From contig JAZKJV010005531.1 of the NCBI GenBank assembly GCA_037367405.1, positions 310,001-374,000 on the forward strand: a stretch of 64,000 nucleotides of DNA, written 5' to 3'. Of this stretch, positions 1-11,163 are shown one piece after another. Numbering within the stretch: the stretch's first letter is position 1; each line of letters begins with the position of its first letter. The stretch comes from Ottelia alismoides (lineage: Eukaryota; Streptophyta; Magnoliopsida; Alismatales; Hydrocharitaceae). A model generated the notes under the pieces. It was given only the letters and a program-made list of their open reading frames with translations. It was not told where the DNA came from and searched no databases. Both the position numbers and the translations under genes were made by a program.

Positions 1-584
1 ATTCTTAAACCTTTTTGGTATTAGCTCTTCTGGAGTACTCTTTTGTGAATCCTTTTAAGAGCATGCCTCACGGGGTTTGGCTCTTGGTCCTTGCGGTGGC
101 TAGATCTTAATTAACTTTCACCTTCATGTGAGGGATTGTGTGATCCCTTCCGTACCATGTTCTTAAAAAAACACGTCCTCGATTAAGTTTAGTATTGCCT
201 ACCAAATCCGGATAATGTACCAAGCCATGCCTTTGTTTCCTAAAGCACACATTTGCCGTGTGATGTAGTTTTCACCCTTACCAGGTGGTACACCTCATAG
301 CTAATGTTGCATCTTAATTTCGCTTCCCCTACATCTCGAATTACAGTTTCCTGTTTACTTTTATGTAGTAATCAGGTGCTGCTTGACTGCTCTACCTCCT
401 CTTTCCTAGACCTCCGCATGTCCTATGTAATTCACTCACTATCAGATCTCCTCACGTCCTCACTAATTTACTTACTATCACATTTTCCCTCCAATGCCTT
501 TTTTTCTCATTTATCCCGTGCATTTTCTACCTCAATTGAGTTTTTGTTATCGCATGTCGAAATGTTTCCTAACCTTAAATAGGT
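1..584. other. Unassigned AT-rich sequence
   Basis: No open frame resembling a known protein and no clear element borders. It probably belongs to the upstream intron of the WDR43 homologue, but no exon is recognised. Confidence 0.3.
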
Positions 585-2246
585 TATGCGAAATATAAAA
601 TATAGAATGCTGAATTAAGAACAAAAAGAAAAACTTGGAATTACGCATAACCTTACACTGGAGGAGTGAGATGAAACAACGAGATAAGAGACACAAATGG
701 ATGGATGTTATTATATGTTTCTCAATGAGTTATAAGAGTTGTGGGATTCATTATATAACTCCACCAAGATTACCAAGTCTTACTCAATAATATGAAACTA
801 AACAACTCCCACACAAATAGCTTAATGTTTCACAATTCTGTTTACATTCCACCTCAAGCTGGAGTATGGGATGATCATCTTGGACAATACAATATTCAAT
901 GCACAATGCACATAAGCCGATCACATATCTCAAGTGCAACTCTCAAACTCGAAATTGCACCTTTTAGTGCTTTGTGAGCTGGGGAATATGTAACTTCTGG
1001 CATATGAATGGCTTTGATATGGAAGCTGAAGCGGCCTCACCATCTGACACCTCTGTGAGTGCTTTCAGCATCTAAAGCTCTAAACAATGGGTTTCCATCA
1101 GGTAACCTTTGCTATGGGTCTCTCATATGAGAGCCTTGAACTAGGCCTCTCCTATATTCTGGCTTAAGATGTGTAATCTTTGCTTAGGATTCCCTATAGT
1201 TCTCGTCATGTCAAGCTTGTCCCTTGGGTCCAAGGTTGCATAAGTCGGTACTCAGTCGATTGGGTCACTGACTAAGAGGAATAATCGTCAGTCGTGCGAC
1301 CAATAGATTTAGTTAGACTTTAGTTTATTTTTAAATTTTTAATTACATTAAATTTATAAATCAATTGTATACATATATTCTTATATATTTGCAGAGATTT
1401 AGTTATTTTTAATACCCTAATACAATCATAAAGACATACTAGGAATAGTGCACCTATTAAAAAAGTTTTTTTTTTGACGCTCACCTATTAAAAAAGTAAC
1501 ATTCATAAAAATAAATATCATAAATATACTAACCAATAGCATTAGTAGTGAACGAATATCATATAAAAATGTATCAACAATATGTAGATGTTTATAGTAA
1601 TCTATAGCATTAGCTTTAACAATAGTACAAAATTGAATAGCATAAATTGTTTATATGCCTTGAATTCTAACCATCCATTTCCGTTGAACCCAGTTGAAGA
1701 ATCGCATTTTGCAGCCTCCCCAAGAATGGTGGGTGAAGTCCGTTGCCAAACTAACAAGGGGGCAACACACCGTCTCGCATTGAGTTTTGTTTTTGATATT
1801 CGTTTTTGTTTGCATCAGAGATCTATTTCTACTGTGAGTAGTACATAGGATCCCTAATATAACATGATATCATGAAAGACAAACAAGTTACAACATAAAC
1901 TAAACATGTCACATGATAGCATGAATGCATAATACATCATAAAATGGGATTAAAAACTCAACTGATTTACCGGCTGATTAGTTGACCTGATTAGTCGGGT
2001 TGACTGACTAGGCCTAGCCGAGTCGACAAACCCCAGACTCGACTAATCAGGTTGAATAATCGACCTAGTCCGTCGATTTTTACAAGCTTGCTTGGGTCTA
2101 TGACATGCGTGGTCTTCATAAAGGCTCTAAGACAAATACTTGAGTATGCGAATCTCTCAGCAAAAAATCTCACATGTGGGTTTACTAACAGTCCTATGAG
2201 TAATCGAGTTCACCAATGTTCCTGTATCCACGTGGGGGATATGACA
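585..2246 (-). mobile_element. Probable Ty1/copia-type 3' LTR, minus strand, split by a hAT element
   Basis: On the minus strand a G-rich polypurine tract (2263 to 2247) is directly followed by TGTCATATCCCCCACG, the usual layout of PPT plus 3' LTR start. The LTR would run leftwards; the hAT element 1231-2090 sits inside it. A TATA-like box (TTATATAA) lies near 752-760. The segment at about 585-790 recurs at 3447-3640. The left end (CA) is not identified, so the extent is approximate. Confidence 0.45.
1231..2090. mobile_element. hAT-type non-autonomous element, copy 1 (860 bp)
   Basis: Flanked by the exact 8-bp duplication CTTGGGTC at 1223-1230 and 2091-2098. The ends are inverted: CAAGGTTGCATAAGTCG on the left and, reversed, CAAGCTTGTAAAAATCG on the right. 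Both ends are rich in GTCGA/TTAGTCG motifs; the middle is AT-rich and has no transposase frame. An 8-bp duplication with CA..TG-type ends fits the hAT superfamily. A relative lies at 11164-11814. Confidence 0.88.
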
Positions 2247-2263
2247 ATCTCCCCCCTCCCCCC
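2247..2263 (-). other. Polypurine tract of a minus-strand LTR element
   Basis: The plus strand shows ATCTCCCCCCTCCCCCC. Read on the minus strand it is an all-purine G-rich tract ending in AGAT immediately before TGTCAT, as in copia elements. Confidence 0.5.
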
Positions 2264-3446
2264 CTACACACAGGCACACACATTCTCCTTTTTTGTTCTA
2301 TCTTAATCATCTCTTTTTGTTAACACGCTTTTTTCCATTTTTTGAACTGGTTTCATTTTTCTCACAGCTCTCCCTTTTTTATGTTTACCTGTTTTCCTCT
2401 TATATGAGCCGCATTCTATCCCACTGGCCGTGACAAAACAAGGACGATAAACATATGGGTAAAATAAATGGTCCTAAAGCCTATACTAAGCACAAGACAT
2501 CAAACCCCCTTTTTCATGGACCCTTCTTTTTTAATAGTCCTGGTCACCATTTTTTGACTTTACTTCATCATTCTTCTTTGTTCCCCTTTTCTCTTCAGTG
2601 ACTTCCAACACGAACGAGCTGAATAAAACATTTGGAAAAATGAATTGAATCAAATTTGGCCGAGTTCAATTGCTTCAGGAGGGCATCGATCGCTTATTTT
2701 CGTCTTCGCAATGGTGCTTTAGAGTTCAGATTGGATAACAACGATAGCATTGTCGCCGACCTTGAGGCTTTCCCACCGCCATCTACTTGAATAGACATGG
2801 CTTTTGCTTGCCTTCGAATCGATCATGCTTGCTTGCGAGCCTCCAACAAACAAGTTCCCTCATCTTTAAGCACCTTCGGTTGGACATTCAATGCCAGCTT
2901 TAATGCCACTTCTTCTTTCCATTATTACTAGAAGCCCTGCAGAGCTCCTCTTTTGGCACATAGGGTTTCTGGAGAGGGAACCCATCAATGCAGATTGTCA
3001 TCTACACTGCTGCTAACAGCGTGCATTGCTGCTGCATGGATTGGCTTCTCTCAATGTAGTTTCCATCGGAAGGGTCACCTCCATCACGCTATTACCATTT
3101 ATAGAGACTCGCTGCATGCTTTGGAATTTCGAGTGTGCAACAAATAGTGAACCGATGAAGCCGTATGAGGAAAATAAATCCTTAACAATTGAGATCTCAA
3201 AAAGTGTAAAATCACATTTGATTCTTTTGAATAGATCTTTTTCATCATAGAAATCATGCTTATGAATGAAAGAATAATATTTGCATTGCATCTTCCAGCG
3301 GTGATTATGCAAGATATGAACTTTACCTCTTCGGCTAGGCGAAATGCACCAATTTTGTCAAATAGAACACACTTTGATAAAAAAGATAAAATAAACAGAT
3401 AACAAATCTCAAAATAAAAAATCAATTTGTTCTTGTACCATATGGA
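2264..3446. other. Degraded repeat-derived sequence, no gene
   Basis: Pyrimidine-rich sequence followed by short broken frames. It may be the 3' internal part of the minus-strand LTR element whose PPT is at 2247-2263. No domain could be identified. Confidence 0.3.
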
Positions 3447-3640
3447 AGCATAAAATATAAAATATTGAATTGAGGACAAGAAGAAAAACTTGGATTTATA
3501 TGAAATCCTAAGAAGCGGGATGAAACCCCCAGTGAGTATAATGGATGTGCAGCTCTTTATATAGCCCCACAAACATAACCATGTCCAATTACTCAACAAT
3601 ATGCAGCTAAACAGTTCCTGGCACAAATAGTCCAATTTTA
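3447..3640 (-). repeat. Second copy of the 585-790 repeat with a minus-strand TATA box
   Basis: Shares long stretches with 585-790, including 'AAAATAT...TGAATT...GA(A/G)(A/G)AAAACTTGGA' and 'CTCAACAATATG'. On the minus strand it carries GGGGCTATATAAAGAG (about 3551-3566), a good TATA box. It is probably a fragment of an LTR promoter. Confidence 0.5.
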
Positions 3641-4034
3641 GAACTCTCTCAACAAGTTAAACCATAATTCCTCTTGTCATTTGAGATCAACTTGTTTGCG
3701 TCATTACAGGTTTCTAAATTAGAAAGATCCATTCTTGGATGTTTACTTCGAGCCCAACGGAGTGTGTTGTGGCTAATACATGGTTCAAATACTTCAGTGA
3801 TAAAAGTCAGCTGATTTTAAAAACATGTTAAAATTTGTACTTTCAATTTCCTTTGAGCCAATTGACAGCAGTTACTTCAGCTTTGTTTTTCTTATATGTA
3901 GATCTACCATTTAATGAACATTTATCATTACTTGTTGGATCATTATGATGCTGCTTATGAAGTTACAATGTAGTTTGATGTTTGTTATATAGTCTTGCCA
4001 AAGCTGTTGTAGTCACTTGGCTGCCTTTCTGCAG

Positions 4035-4117
4035 GTAATTTCAAATTCAGTTGCTGAACTTAGTCCAGTGCATGTCCTCATGTTATTGAATTCTCTTGTA
4101 TCAATAACAAACTCGAG
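4035..4117 (+). CDS. WDR43: WDR43/UTP5 homologue, internal exon (start of Utp12 domain)
   Basis: Exon of 83 bp bounded by the acceptor TTTCTGCAG and the donor GAG|GTAGGG. It begins in phase 0 and reads VISNSVAELSPVHVLMLLNS and on to ...TNSR. The last codon is split, with AG here and G in the next exon, giving Arg across the junction. This is the stretch of the Utp12 domain just before the conserved 'PWLRSLLxxHAS' segment of WDR43/UTP5. In that family the protein is part of the t-UTP subcomplex of the small-subunit processome, acting in the nucleolus on pre-rRNA transcription and processing. The N-terminal WD40 part is not in the window. The family assignment is from remembered protein patterns; the exon borders and phases are read from the sequence. 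Confidence 0.85.
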
Positions 4118-4324
4118 GTAGGGTGTCCAATCATAGATGTTGAACATTAACCTACTACTACGTTGAATAGTTTTGTTGTAGGTAAAATTTCAGCTTTTAT
4201 ACACATCTGAATCTTTGTTGCATTGCATAGTCTCTTAGAGAGATTTACAATAAAACATTTACTTGGAGAATGAATGAGAACAATGGCGCGCAACCATTTT
4301 ATGAAAAAACATCTTAGATTGACA

Positions 4325-4461
4325 ATGCCCACTTTGTAGGGGTCGCGTTAGGTAGTCGACAGCCAGCATAAAAAATAATCGAATTTTTCAACATGGATTT
4401 TAGCAAGAATCCATATAGCCGACCCTACTTATATTGGGAGAAGGCTTCGTCATTTTTTTTA
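4325..4461 (+). mobile_element. Short SINE-like retroposon with an RTE-type 3' tail
   Basis: About 137 bp flanked by a 14-bp direct repeat ATCTTAGATTGACA (4311-4324 and 4462-4475). Its 3' half (CAAGAATCCATATAGCCGACC...GGGAGAAGGCTTCGTC) is the same signature as the 3' end of the RTE element at 18100-18200 (AAGAATCCATGTAGCTGACC...GGAAAAGGCTTTGTTG), and it ends in a T-run. It lies inside the 450-bp intron 4118-4567. It is either a 5'-truncated RTE copy or a SINE sharing the RTE tail; the unrelated 5' part GGGGTCGCGTTAGGTAGTCG favours a SINE. Confidence 0.75.
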
Positions 4462-4567
4462 ATCTTAGATTGACATTGAACAAATGCCATATATAAAAAT
4501 AATGCTCCTTTCTTAGTCTGCCATTTTCAAGATGCACTGATCTGCCTTATGCATGTGCTTGCATCAG

Positions 4568-4679
4568 GGGCTCAGTACTTGTTTGCGCTCTTCCATGGCT
4601 AAGAAGCTTGCTTATTCACCATGCTAGTAGCATAATGGCCCAGGAGTCCTCACTTTCTGTTTTGAACTCTTTGTATCAG
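4568..4679 (+). CDS. WDR43: WDR43/UTP5 homologue, internal exon (Utp12 core)
   Basis: Exon of 112 bp between the acceptor TGCATCAG and the donor CAG|GTTAGT. One base completes the Arg codon, then the frame reads GSVLVCALPWLRSLLIHHAS and ends SVLNSLYQ in phase 0. The PWLRSLLIHHAS segment and the terminal SLYQ, followed in the next exon by LIDSR, match the Utp12 domain of WDR43 ('W(I/L)(R/K)xxLxxHASYL...LYQL(I/M)ESR'). The donor opens an intron of about 15.45 kb, so this exon and the next are separated by almost all the transposons of the left third of the window. Confidence 0.88.
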
Positions 4680-5293
4680 GTTAGTTGATTTTCAAGCATC
4701 AAAAGCTTCTGCTTTTTAGATTTCTGTATAAACTTTGGGTATTCCTTTGTATATCACAATCCTTTTCTTCGTTGGCTTTCATGCTTGTATCTATTTGTCT
4801 CTTTTGGTATTTTATTTTGCTGAAGAATAAGATGCCTGTGAAACTGGCTGTATGATAAGTAATTATGATATTGTTATTTTTTGGTGGGATGATTCTGTTC
4901 ATCAGAACAACTGAAGATAATTAGTTGAAATGGAAGAATAACCATAATGATGGGTAAATATACGAGAGAAAACTACACGTATATATAAAGCATATGTCAG
5001 ATCAATGCATTTCATAAATGAACAAAAATCTCATTCATCATCTAAAATAAAAGATAAGAACAGCCAGCTAACCTGCCCTGCATCCAAGTAAATGCAGGGG
5101 ACACCGCAAAAAAGGGAAAAAAGGTCAAAGATTTCCAGATTACAAAACCTCAAATTGCTCGGGGACATTCACCCGTAAAAACACAGTTTGGACAAAAGGA
5201 CCAGACGTCATGGATCTAGTTATTGGATTTTAGACATCAAGGAGGGGGGCCATGTTGCACCATCAAATTAGCAAGCAAAGTACAAGGTTGGAA

Positions 5294-5769
5294 AATGATT
5301 TATCAATAACCACAACAGAATGTAAGCATGGAGATGTTTGTTTCCGCATTTTCAAATGTCTGTTTGCACCATTCTTTCAACAACATCCACTAATTAAAGG
5401 CACTTTTAGCTTTGATTATGTAGAAAATAGGGATCCTTAGCATACTCTTCATCTATTTCGAGAAAGAAGGTTTTTCATGGCCAGGGGCTTGGCCAGCTTG
5501 TTGAAGTATAACTAGTGAGAGGACAATCCAAAATGATTTATCAATAACTGCAACAGAATGTTAGCATGGAGATATTTTTTTCCGCATTTTCAAATGTCTG
5601 TTTGCACTATTCTTTCAACAACATCCACTAATTAGAAGCAATTTTAGCTTTGATTATCTAGAAAATAGGGATCCTTAGCATAATCTTCATCTATTTCGAA
5701 AAAGGAGGTTTTTCATGGCGAGGGGCAAGGCCAGATTGTTGAAGTATAACTAGTGAGAGGACAATCCAA
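5294..5769. repeat. Two-copy tandem duplication, period 238 bp
   Basis: AATGATTTATCAATAAC starts at 5294 and again at 5532, and the two copies then match closely along their length (for example GTCTGTTTGCAC.ATTCTTTC and GAAGTATAACTAGTGAGAGG). A third copy begins at about 5759 (GACAATCCAAA) and breaks off. Confidence 0.85.
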
Positions 5770-7062
5770 ACTGATATAATCCCAAGATTAATGGGCATTT
5801 TTGTAAAAAACACAGGTTTGGAGCATGATTCCCCCACTGTAAAATGTTCTTTGTGAAGGAGTAAACCGAGGAAATACGAGTCTCTAGGGTGGAGGTTTTT
5901 TTTTCGAAATTTTTGATGGAACTTTGAAATTTGTCTACCACTTTGGAACATGTTATAAAGATTTTGATTTAACTTTTTTTTCGGCAACTATTGTTTTTTT
6001 GAAACTAGGGAGTTGTTGCCATTAGTTTATGATAATGGAGTACTAGGAGGGGGGAATGATCACACCGACCATTCACCATTTACATCATTACATAAAGAGT
6101 GTGCGGCACGCTTATGAGTTGTAAACACCTACTCTCTTTCTGCTAACACTACTGTGACTTTGTTGCATTTGTAGAGTGCATCGATGGAGTTCTCCAGTAA
6201 TCTTCTGATTGACCAAGATGGACAGTAAGTTTGTTGATTATGTTGACAATGGGTTTGTAGTCATAGATTACAATTGTACTAATGTGAAAAAGGGTAATGA
6301 TGTCGATTGTTGCTTTGATAGCCAAGGCTTCTTCCTCTTCAGAGCTGTAGGCATTGACTACCTCACATTTTACTAGAAGGAGATTCCTGTCGTTGAAGGA
6401 GACAATCGAGATGGCAGTTCTGTTGCATTTGTAAGCTGCATCATTTGCAATGTTGATGTGCGATGTCTGCTTTCGGGTTGTGGATAGGTTGGTAAGTTGA
6501 TTATGTGCGAGTTTCGCTTCTATAGCCTAGGGGACATTAAGAAATCCTGGTGCTTGAGTTCCATGTTGCGAACTTCTTAGTTTGTTGATTGTAAGCAGCG
6601 GACTTGGAATGCTATCCTTGTGTTTAGCGATACACCTATCTAGACAAATAAGGTAGAGCAACTTGCAAGTGTACAAAAAAAAAAGAGTGATTTCCCAATC
6701 GTATCTTCGAGCAAAGCATAATTTGATGGAATTATTGTTATAGGTTGTCTTGTGTCTAGGAATAAACCACAGAGCGCATGCATATGGGCAATTTTGATTA
6801 AATGACTTTCATCTTCTTCAGAGTTGTAGCACATGATGCATGTGTTATCATTCCCTTTGAGTCATGCATTATAGATGCTTGGCAATGGGGAGACACTTGC
6901 AATCGACATGCGAAGGATGGAAGAGCTTTGTCTTCCCAATGTAGATACAATGTAGATAATCGAGATGGGGTAGTTATCTCTCGAGGGATGCAGGGACCGA
7001 GGGAGTATTTGACTTACGAGGTGCCAAGTTGAACCTCGAGTATGGAGAGCTGCGAAGAGGAA

Positions 7063-8060
7063 GAATGAACTAAACAACCTTGTTACTGCGTAAAGGGAAC
7101 TGGTCCCTTCGTTGTTGCGCGAAGGAAGAGTCGAACCACCAAGGAAAGGATGGATTGGAGTGGCTCGCCTATGGGGAAGAATCTATCGCTATTGGGAAGG
7201 GGAGCCAAACAACCATCCTCGACGGTAGGGAGAAGGCATCCTCTCGCATGGGATAAGGAAAAGGAATTGCCTTGAAGTCGAGCGAAACCCTAGCTCTCCA
7301 CGGGGAGTGGCAGAGGTGTCGAGGAAGAATGAACCAAACAACATTGTTACTGCGTAAAGGGAACTGGACACCTCGTTGCTGCTTGACGGAGGCGTCGAGC
7401 CGCCAAGGAAAGGATGGACTAGAGCGGCTCGCCTATGGGTAGAACCCCTTGCTACTAGGAAGGGGATCCAAGCAACCATCTTTTCCTTAGCGGCTCCAAC
7501 GGGAGTGGCAGAGGTGCAAGGAAGAATGAACCAAACGACCTTGTTACTGCATGAATGGAGCTATACCCCTTGTTGCTGCGTGAAGGAGTCAAGCCGCCAA
7601 GGAAAGGATGGGCCTGAGCGGCTCGCCTGTGTGGAAGAACCCACCACTATTGGGAAGGGGAGCCAAGCAACCTTAATCGGCGGTGGGGAGGAAGCGACCT
7701 CTTGCAAGCGAGAAGGAAAAGGAACCACCTCGAAATCGAGTAGAACCCTAGCTCTCTACTGGGAGTGGATGAGGGGCTGATGAATCCACCTCATTGGTAG
7801 GGGGTGCTGAGGATCCCACCTTGCTATAGGGAAGGTGGGTCGAGCGAAGCACCTTGTTGCGTGCAAAGGGGAGCTGGGCAAGCCACCTCTCTGGTGGAGA
7901 AGAAGACCACCTCTTTTGCAGGGGGAGTGAAAAGGAACCGCTTCTCTGTAGGGAGAAGGGGCACGAGGGGTTTTGTCGGCTACTATTGTTGCTTGCAATT
8001 TGAATACCTAACACATCCTCTTCCTTCATCAACTTCAGCTCCCTCTATTTGGGTCGGAGA
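7063..8060. repeat. GC-rich imperfect tandem repeat block
   Basis: The start motif GAATGAACTAAACAACCTTGTTACTGCG (quoted only to mark it; about 28 bp) recurs with small changes near 7063, 7327 and 7523, each time followed by CGCCAAGGAAAGGATGG and GGCTCGCCT(A/G)TG. Units are about 200-260 bp, followed by a more diverged unit to about 8060. It is GC-richer than its surroundings. The open frame at 7376-7780 spans several units and looks like a by-product. Confidence 0.7.
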
Positions 8061-9380
8061 TGTAGAAAGATCCCATTTCAAATGAAGTAAACTAGTTGTT
8101 TGGAGCCCTTAGTTTTCTAAGGGTTTCTCTCCCAGTGTCATATCTCTTTCAAACATAAGGCCATAACTTCGAAAAAGTTTCTTTTAAGCAAGAATTCCCA
8201 TCCTGGGATCAAGCCCAAAAAGTGTTTTTCTTGTATCTTAGAATTTTGGTCTACTCCACTACGTGCAGAAGATCCCTTACTGTGAGATTTCCATACTACT
8301 GAACCGTGTTTTGTGACTCGAGTTAAGAGGTATAGTTCCCCCCCTAAAAGATGAGCTCGCAATCATCTTGTAGTGCATACTTTCCTTTTTCATTGTTCTC
8401 TTAGTAAACATTGAATTGTTAAAGCTTTTGAGATTGATAATGCCCAATCGTCATTATCTTTTGATTAACATTTTCTTCCATGCAACTTTATCTTGCTTCC
8501 CATATTGTCGGTATGCATTTTTTGTCCCATTCCAAAGAAAGTTTTTCGTATTTTATAAAATATTTTGATGACATACTTTGGTAATTTAAGAATCAAAAGC
8601 TTATGATTTGCTAGAGGTGTTAGACAAGAGTTTACCAGGCTAATTCGGATTGGCAACACCATCATCTTGGCTTTCCATCCCCCCAGTTTGGCAGCAAATT
8701 TATCTAGGAGGGGCTACCGATTCTCAACTTTAGGGAGAGTGGTGGAAAGAAGGAAACCCAAATAGTTAATAAGGAAGGATCTTAAGTCCAGCTAAGAGTG
8801 GAGGATGCCACCGACTCTTCCCCCAGGGATACATTGAGGCAATATATAGCTGATTTGGCTTGATTAATTTGCAGACCTGACATAAAGGAGAAGGTTTTAG
8901 AATTGTGTCAAGGGTCTTAAGTTCAATTGGGTCAAATTTGATGAAAAGGAGTAGATCATTTAGGAATTGAATATTTGTGATGGGGGACTCCCAACCCATT
9001 GTTTAGAAACATCATATACTTTTCTTACAGGCGTCCCTACGAAGAATGTCATTTAGAGTGCTTAGTAGTTTATCGCATTTAATAAGTAGAGGTGAGAGAT
9101 GAGGTCTCCTCGACGAACTCCACGTTCAAGCTTAAAACAACTCTTTGAGTTACTTCTAAGCTCTAGATAAGGACATCTCTTTCTAGGGGTGTCAAAAGCT
9201 TTCCAGAAGCCAGTTTTGATGATAAGAGCTTTCATGCGATGCTTTAACCAATTCGCCATGATTTTTTAGGTTATACAAAGACAATCATAAGGGGATCAAT
9301 TTTTAAGGAAGGCACGTAGGAGGGATGAGGTCCTGCAATTGTGGGGACCATGGATCCGCCTGAAATATTGAAATAATTTA

Positions 9381-10398
9381 GGGAGTTTTACACCAGTAAC
9401 CCTGAGTAATTCCGCAATTACAATCATAACCCTGCATAATCATGAATTACATGAAAAACCCTGAGTAATGCTTAACTCTTACATGACGTGACCCTGTGTT
9501 ATATTCCGCCTGGGTACCCGTTATATTTGACGGTTTCCGTTCAAAAAGACAAAAATACCCCTAAAGCTCATTCTTATTTACAATAACATGCCACCGAGTT
9601 CCTCCTAGAAGCCCCCCCCCGACTCCCCTGCTCGAAGCCCTTGCCCATCTGCTCCTCCCCCTGCTCGAACCCCCACCCCGGCGCCGAGCTCCTCGCGCAC
9701 CCCGACGCCCAGCTCCTCGCCCATCTGCTCCTCCCCTGCTCGACCCCCCCGGCGCCGAGCTCCTTGCCCACCCACGCCCATCTGCTCCTCCCCTGCTCGA
9801 ACCCCCACCCCGGCGTCGAGCTCCTCTCCTCGAAGCCAACCCCCGCAACTCGAAGCCCCCTCCTCCGCGGCTCCCCTGCTCGAAGCCCAGCTCCTCGCCC
9901 ACCTCGGTGCCCAGCTCGCCTCCCACCCCCCACCCTTGCGGGTCCCCTGCTCGAAGCCCGCTGCTTCTCCTCCCCTGGTCCCCAGTAGGTCCCCTGCTCG
10001 AAGCCCGTTGCTTCTCCTCCCCTGGTCGAATGGCCCCCTATCAGTAGCGTCGAGCTTTGCCCCCCACCGACTTGAGTTTCTGCCGTGCTCGAAGCCCGTA
10101 ACTTAAAGAGCCCGGAGGAGATGGTCGGTCGACAGCGAGGGAAGGAGAGGAGGGTGAGGAGGTCGGAGGAAGGTAGATGTAGATTGAAGGGAGAGGGTTT
10201 TTTTTGTTTATTTGCTAACCGTTGGATTGAGGATGAGTTAGAAGAACTCATTCATATGGTTGAGTTAACATATTAAACTAACGGAGGGTTATGAATGTGA
10301 GACGGAGTGACTATCCAGGATTTCTCATGTAATTCATGATTATGCAGGGCTTTGATTGTAATTGCGGAATTACTCAGGGTTATGGGTGTAAAAATCTC
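9381..10398. mobile_element. Mutator-like (Pack-MULE-like) element, 1018 bp
   Basis: The exact 9-bp duplication AATAATTTA at 9372-9380 and 10399-10407 is the Mutator signature length. The inverted ends begin GGGAGTTTTACACC and, reversed, GAGATTTTTACACC, and stay similar for about 90 bp (CCTGAGTAATTCCGCAATTA shared). Between the TIRs is a very GC-rich core (about 9600-10110) with repeats of CCCCTGCTCGAA and GGCGCCGAGCTCCT. No transposase is present. The contrast between AT-rich TIRs and the GC-rich core fits an element that captured foreign sequence. It sits inside the L1 pseudogene. Confidence 0.9.
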
Positions 10399-11163
10399 AA
10401 TAATTTAATGACCATATTTATGAGGTTGTTCAAACTTCAAATAGTAATTCTCAATCCTCTCCTTATCCCCAAATTTATAGATCAAGGAGATCATTGAGTG
10501 ATTTATATGATAGTTTTCACCCACAAAACGTTTAGAGGACATATCATAAAGTCATGTTTAATCGTCAACCACGTAACTTGAAAAAACTCAATGATGACTC
10601 CATCGAGTCCAGGGGCTTGCAACATTTCATGTTTTTAATCACACATTCTACCTCTTCTTGGGTAAAGGATTTAATAGTGTCATATGGACTTTTAATCGAT
10701 CTCGCTGTGTTCGAGTCAAGATTTTAGAAGAGTGGTTCATGTCTAATGGGATCAGGGTAACGATTTGAGTAGAAGTCTAGAGCGATTTTCACCACAACAT
10801 CTATGGTTTGGTTGTCTTTGAGCGAAAGGATTTGATTTCTAGCCATTTGAATGGAAGCAGATGATAGGCGGTCTAGAGTTTTTGTCTCCTCTCAATCCCG
10901 TGAGTTTTTAGACATGTGGTTCCAAAATTCAAATTAATCCTTTAATACTTTTTCCATATAGGTGTACAACTCACGAATGTTTAGGAGGTCACTTGCACAG
11001 TCAGAGCGATTTTCCATTCTAGATTCACAATCCTTGATATGGGCAAGGTGCTTTTTTTCTTACATCTATTGATATGAGTTCATTTTTCTTCCAAATCTTT
11101 ATTTATGTTTTTTTAGGCGCTTGGCTTTTTGAACCCACATGAAACAAGGTTATCCGTGAGAAT

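Noticed and set aside
3711..3790. Possible further upstream exon after the acceptor-like ATTACAG, reading VSKLERSILGCLLRAQRSV
   Set aside because: Only a faint resemblance to the segment expected before VISNSV in WDR43, with no suitable donor in frame; not strong enough to call an exon.
7376..7780. 134-codon plus-strand frame in the GC-rich repeat
   Set aside because: Spans repeat units without any recognised domain and lies within an antisense dead LINE.
9574..10251. 225-codon minus-strand frame in the Mutator-like element
   Set aside because: It is low complexity (Gly/Arg/Glu repeats) created by GC-rich repeats and open on the opposite strand too. Recorded as cargo, not as a gene.
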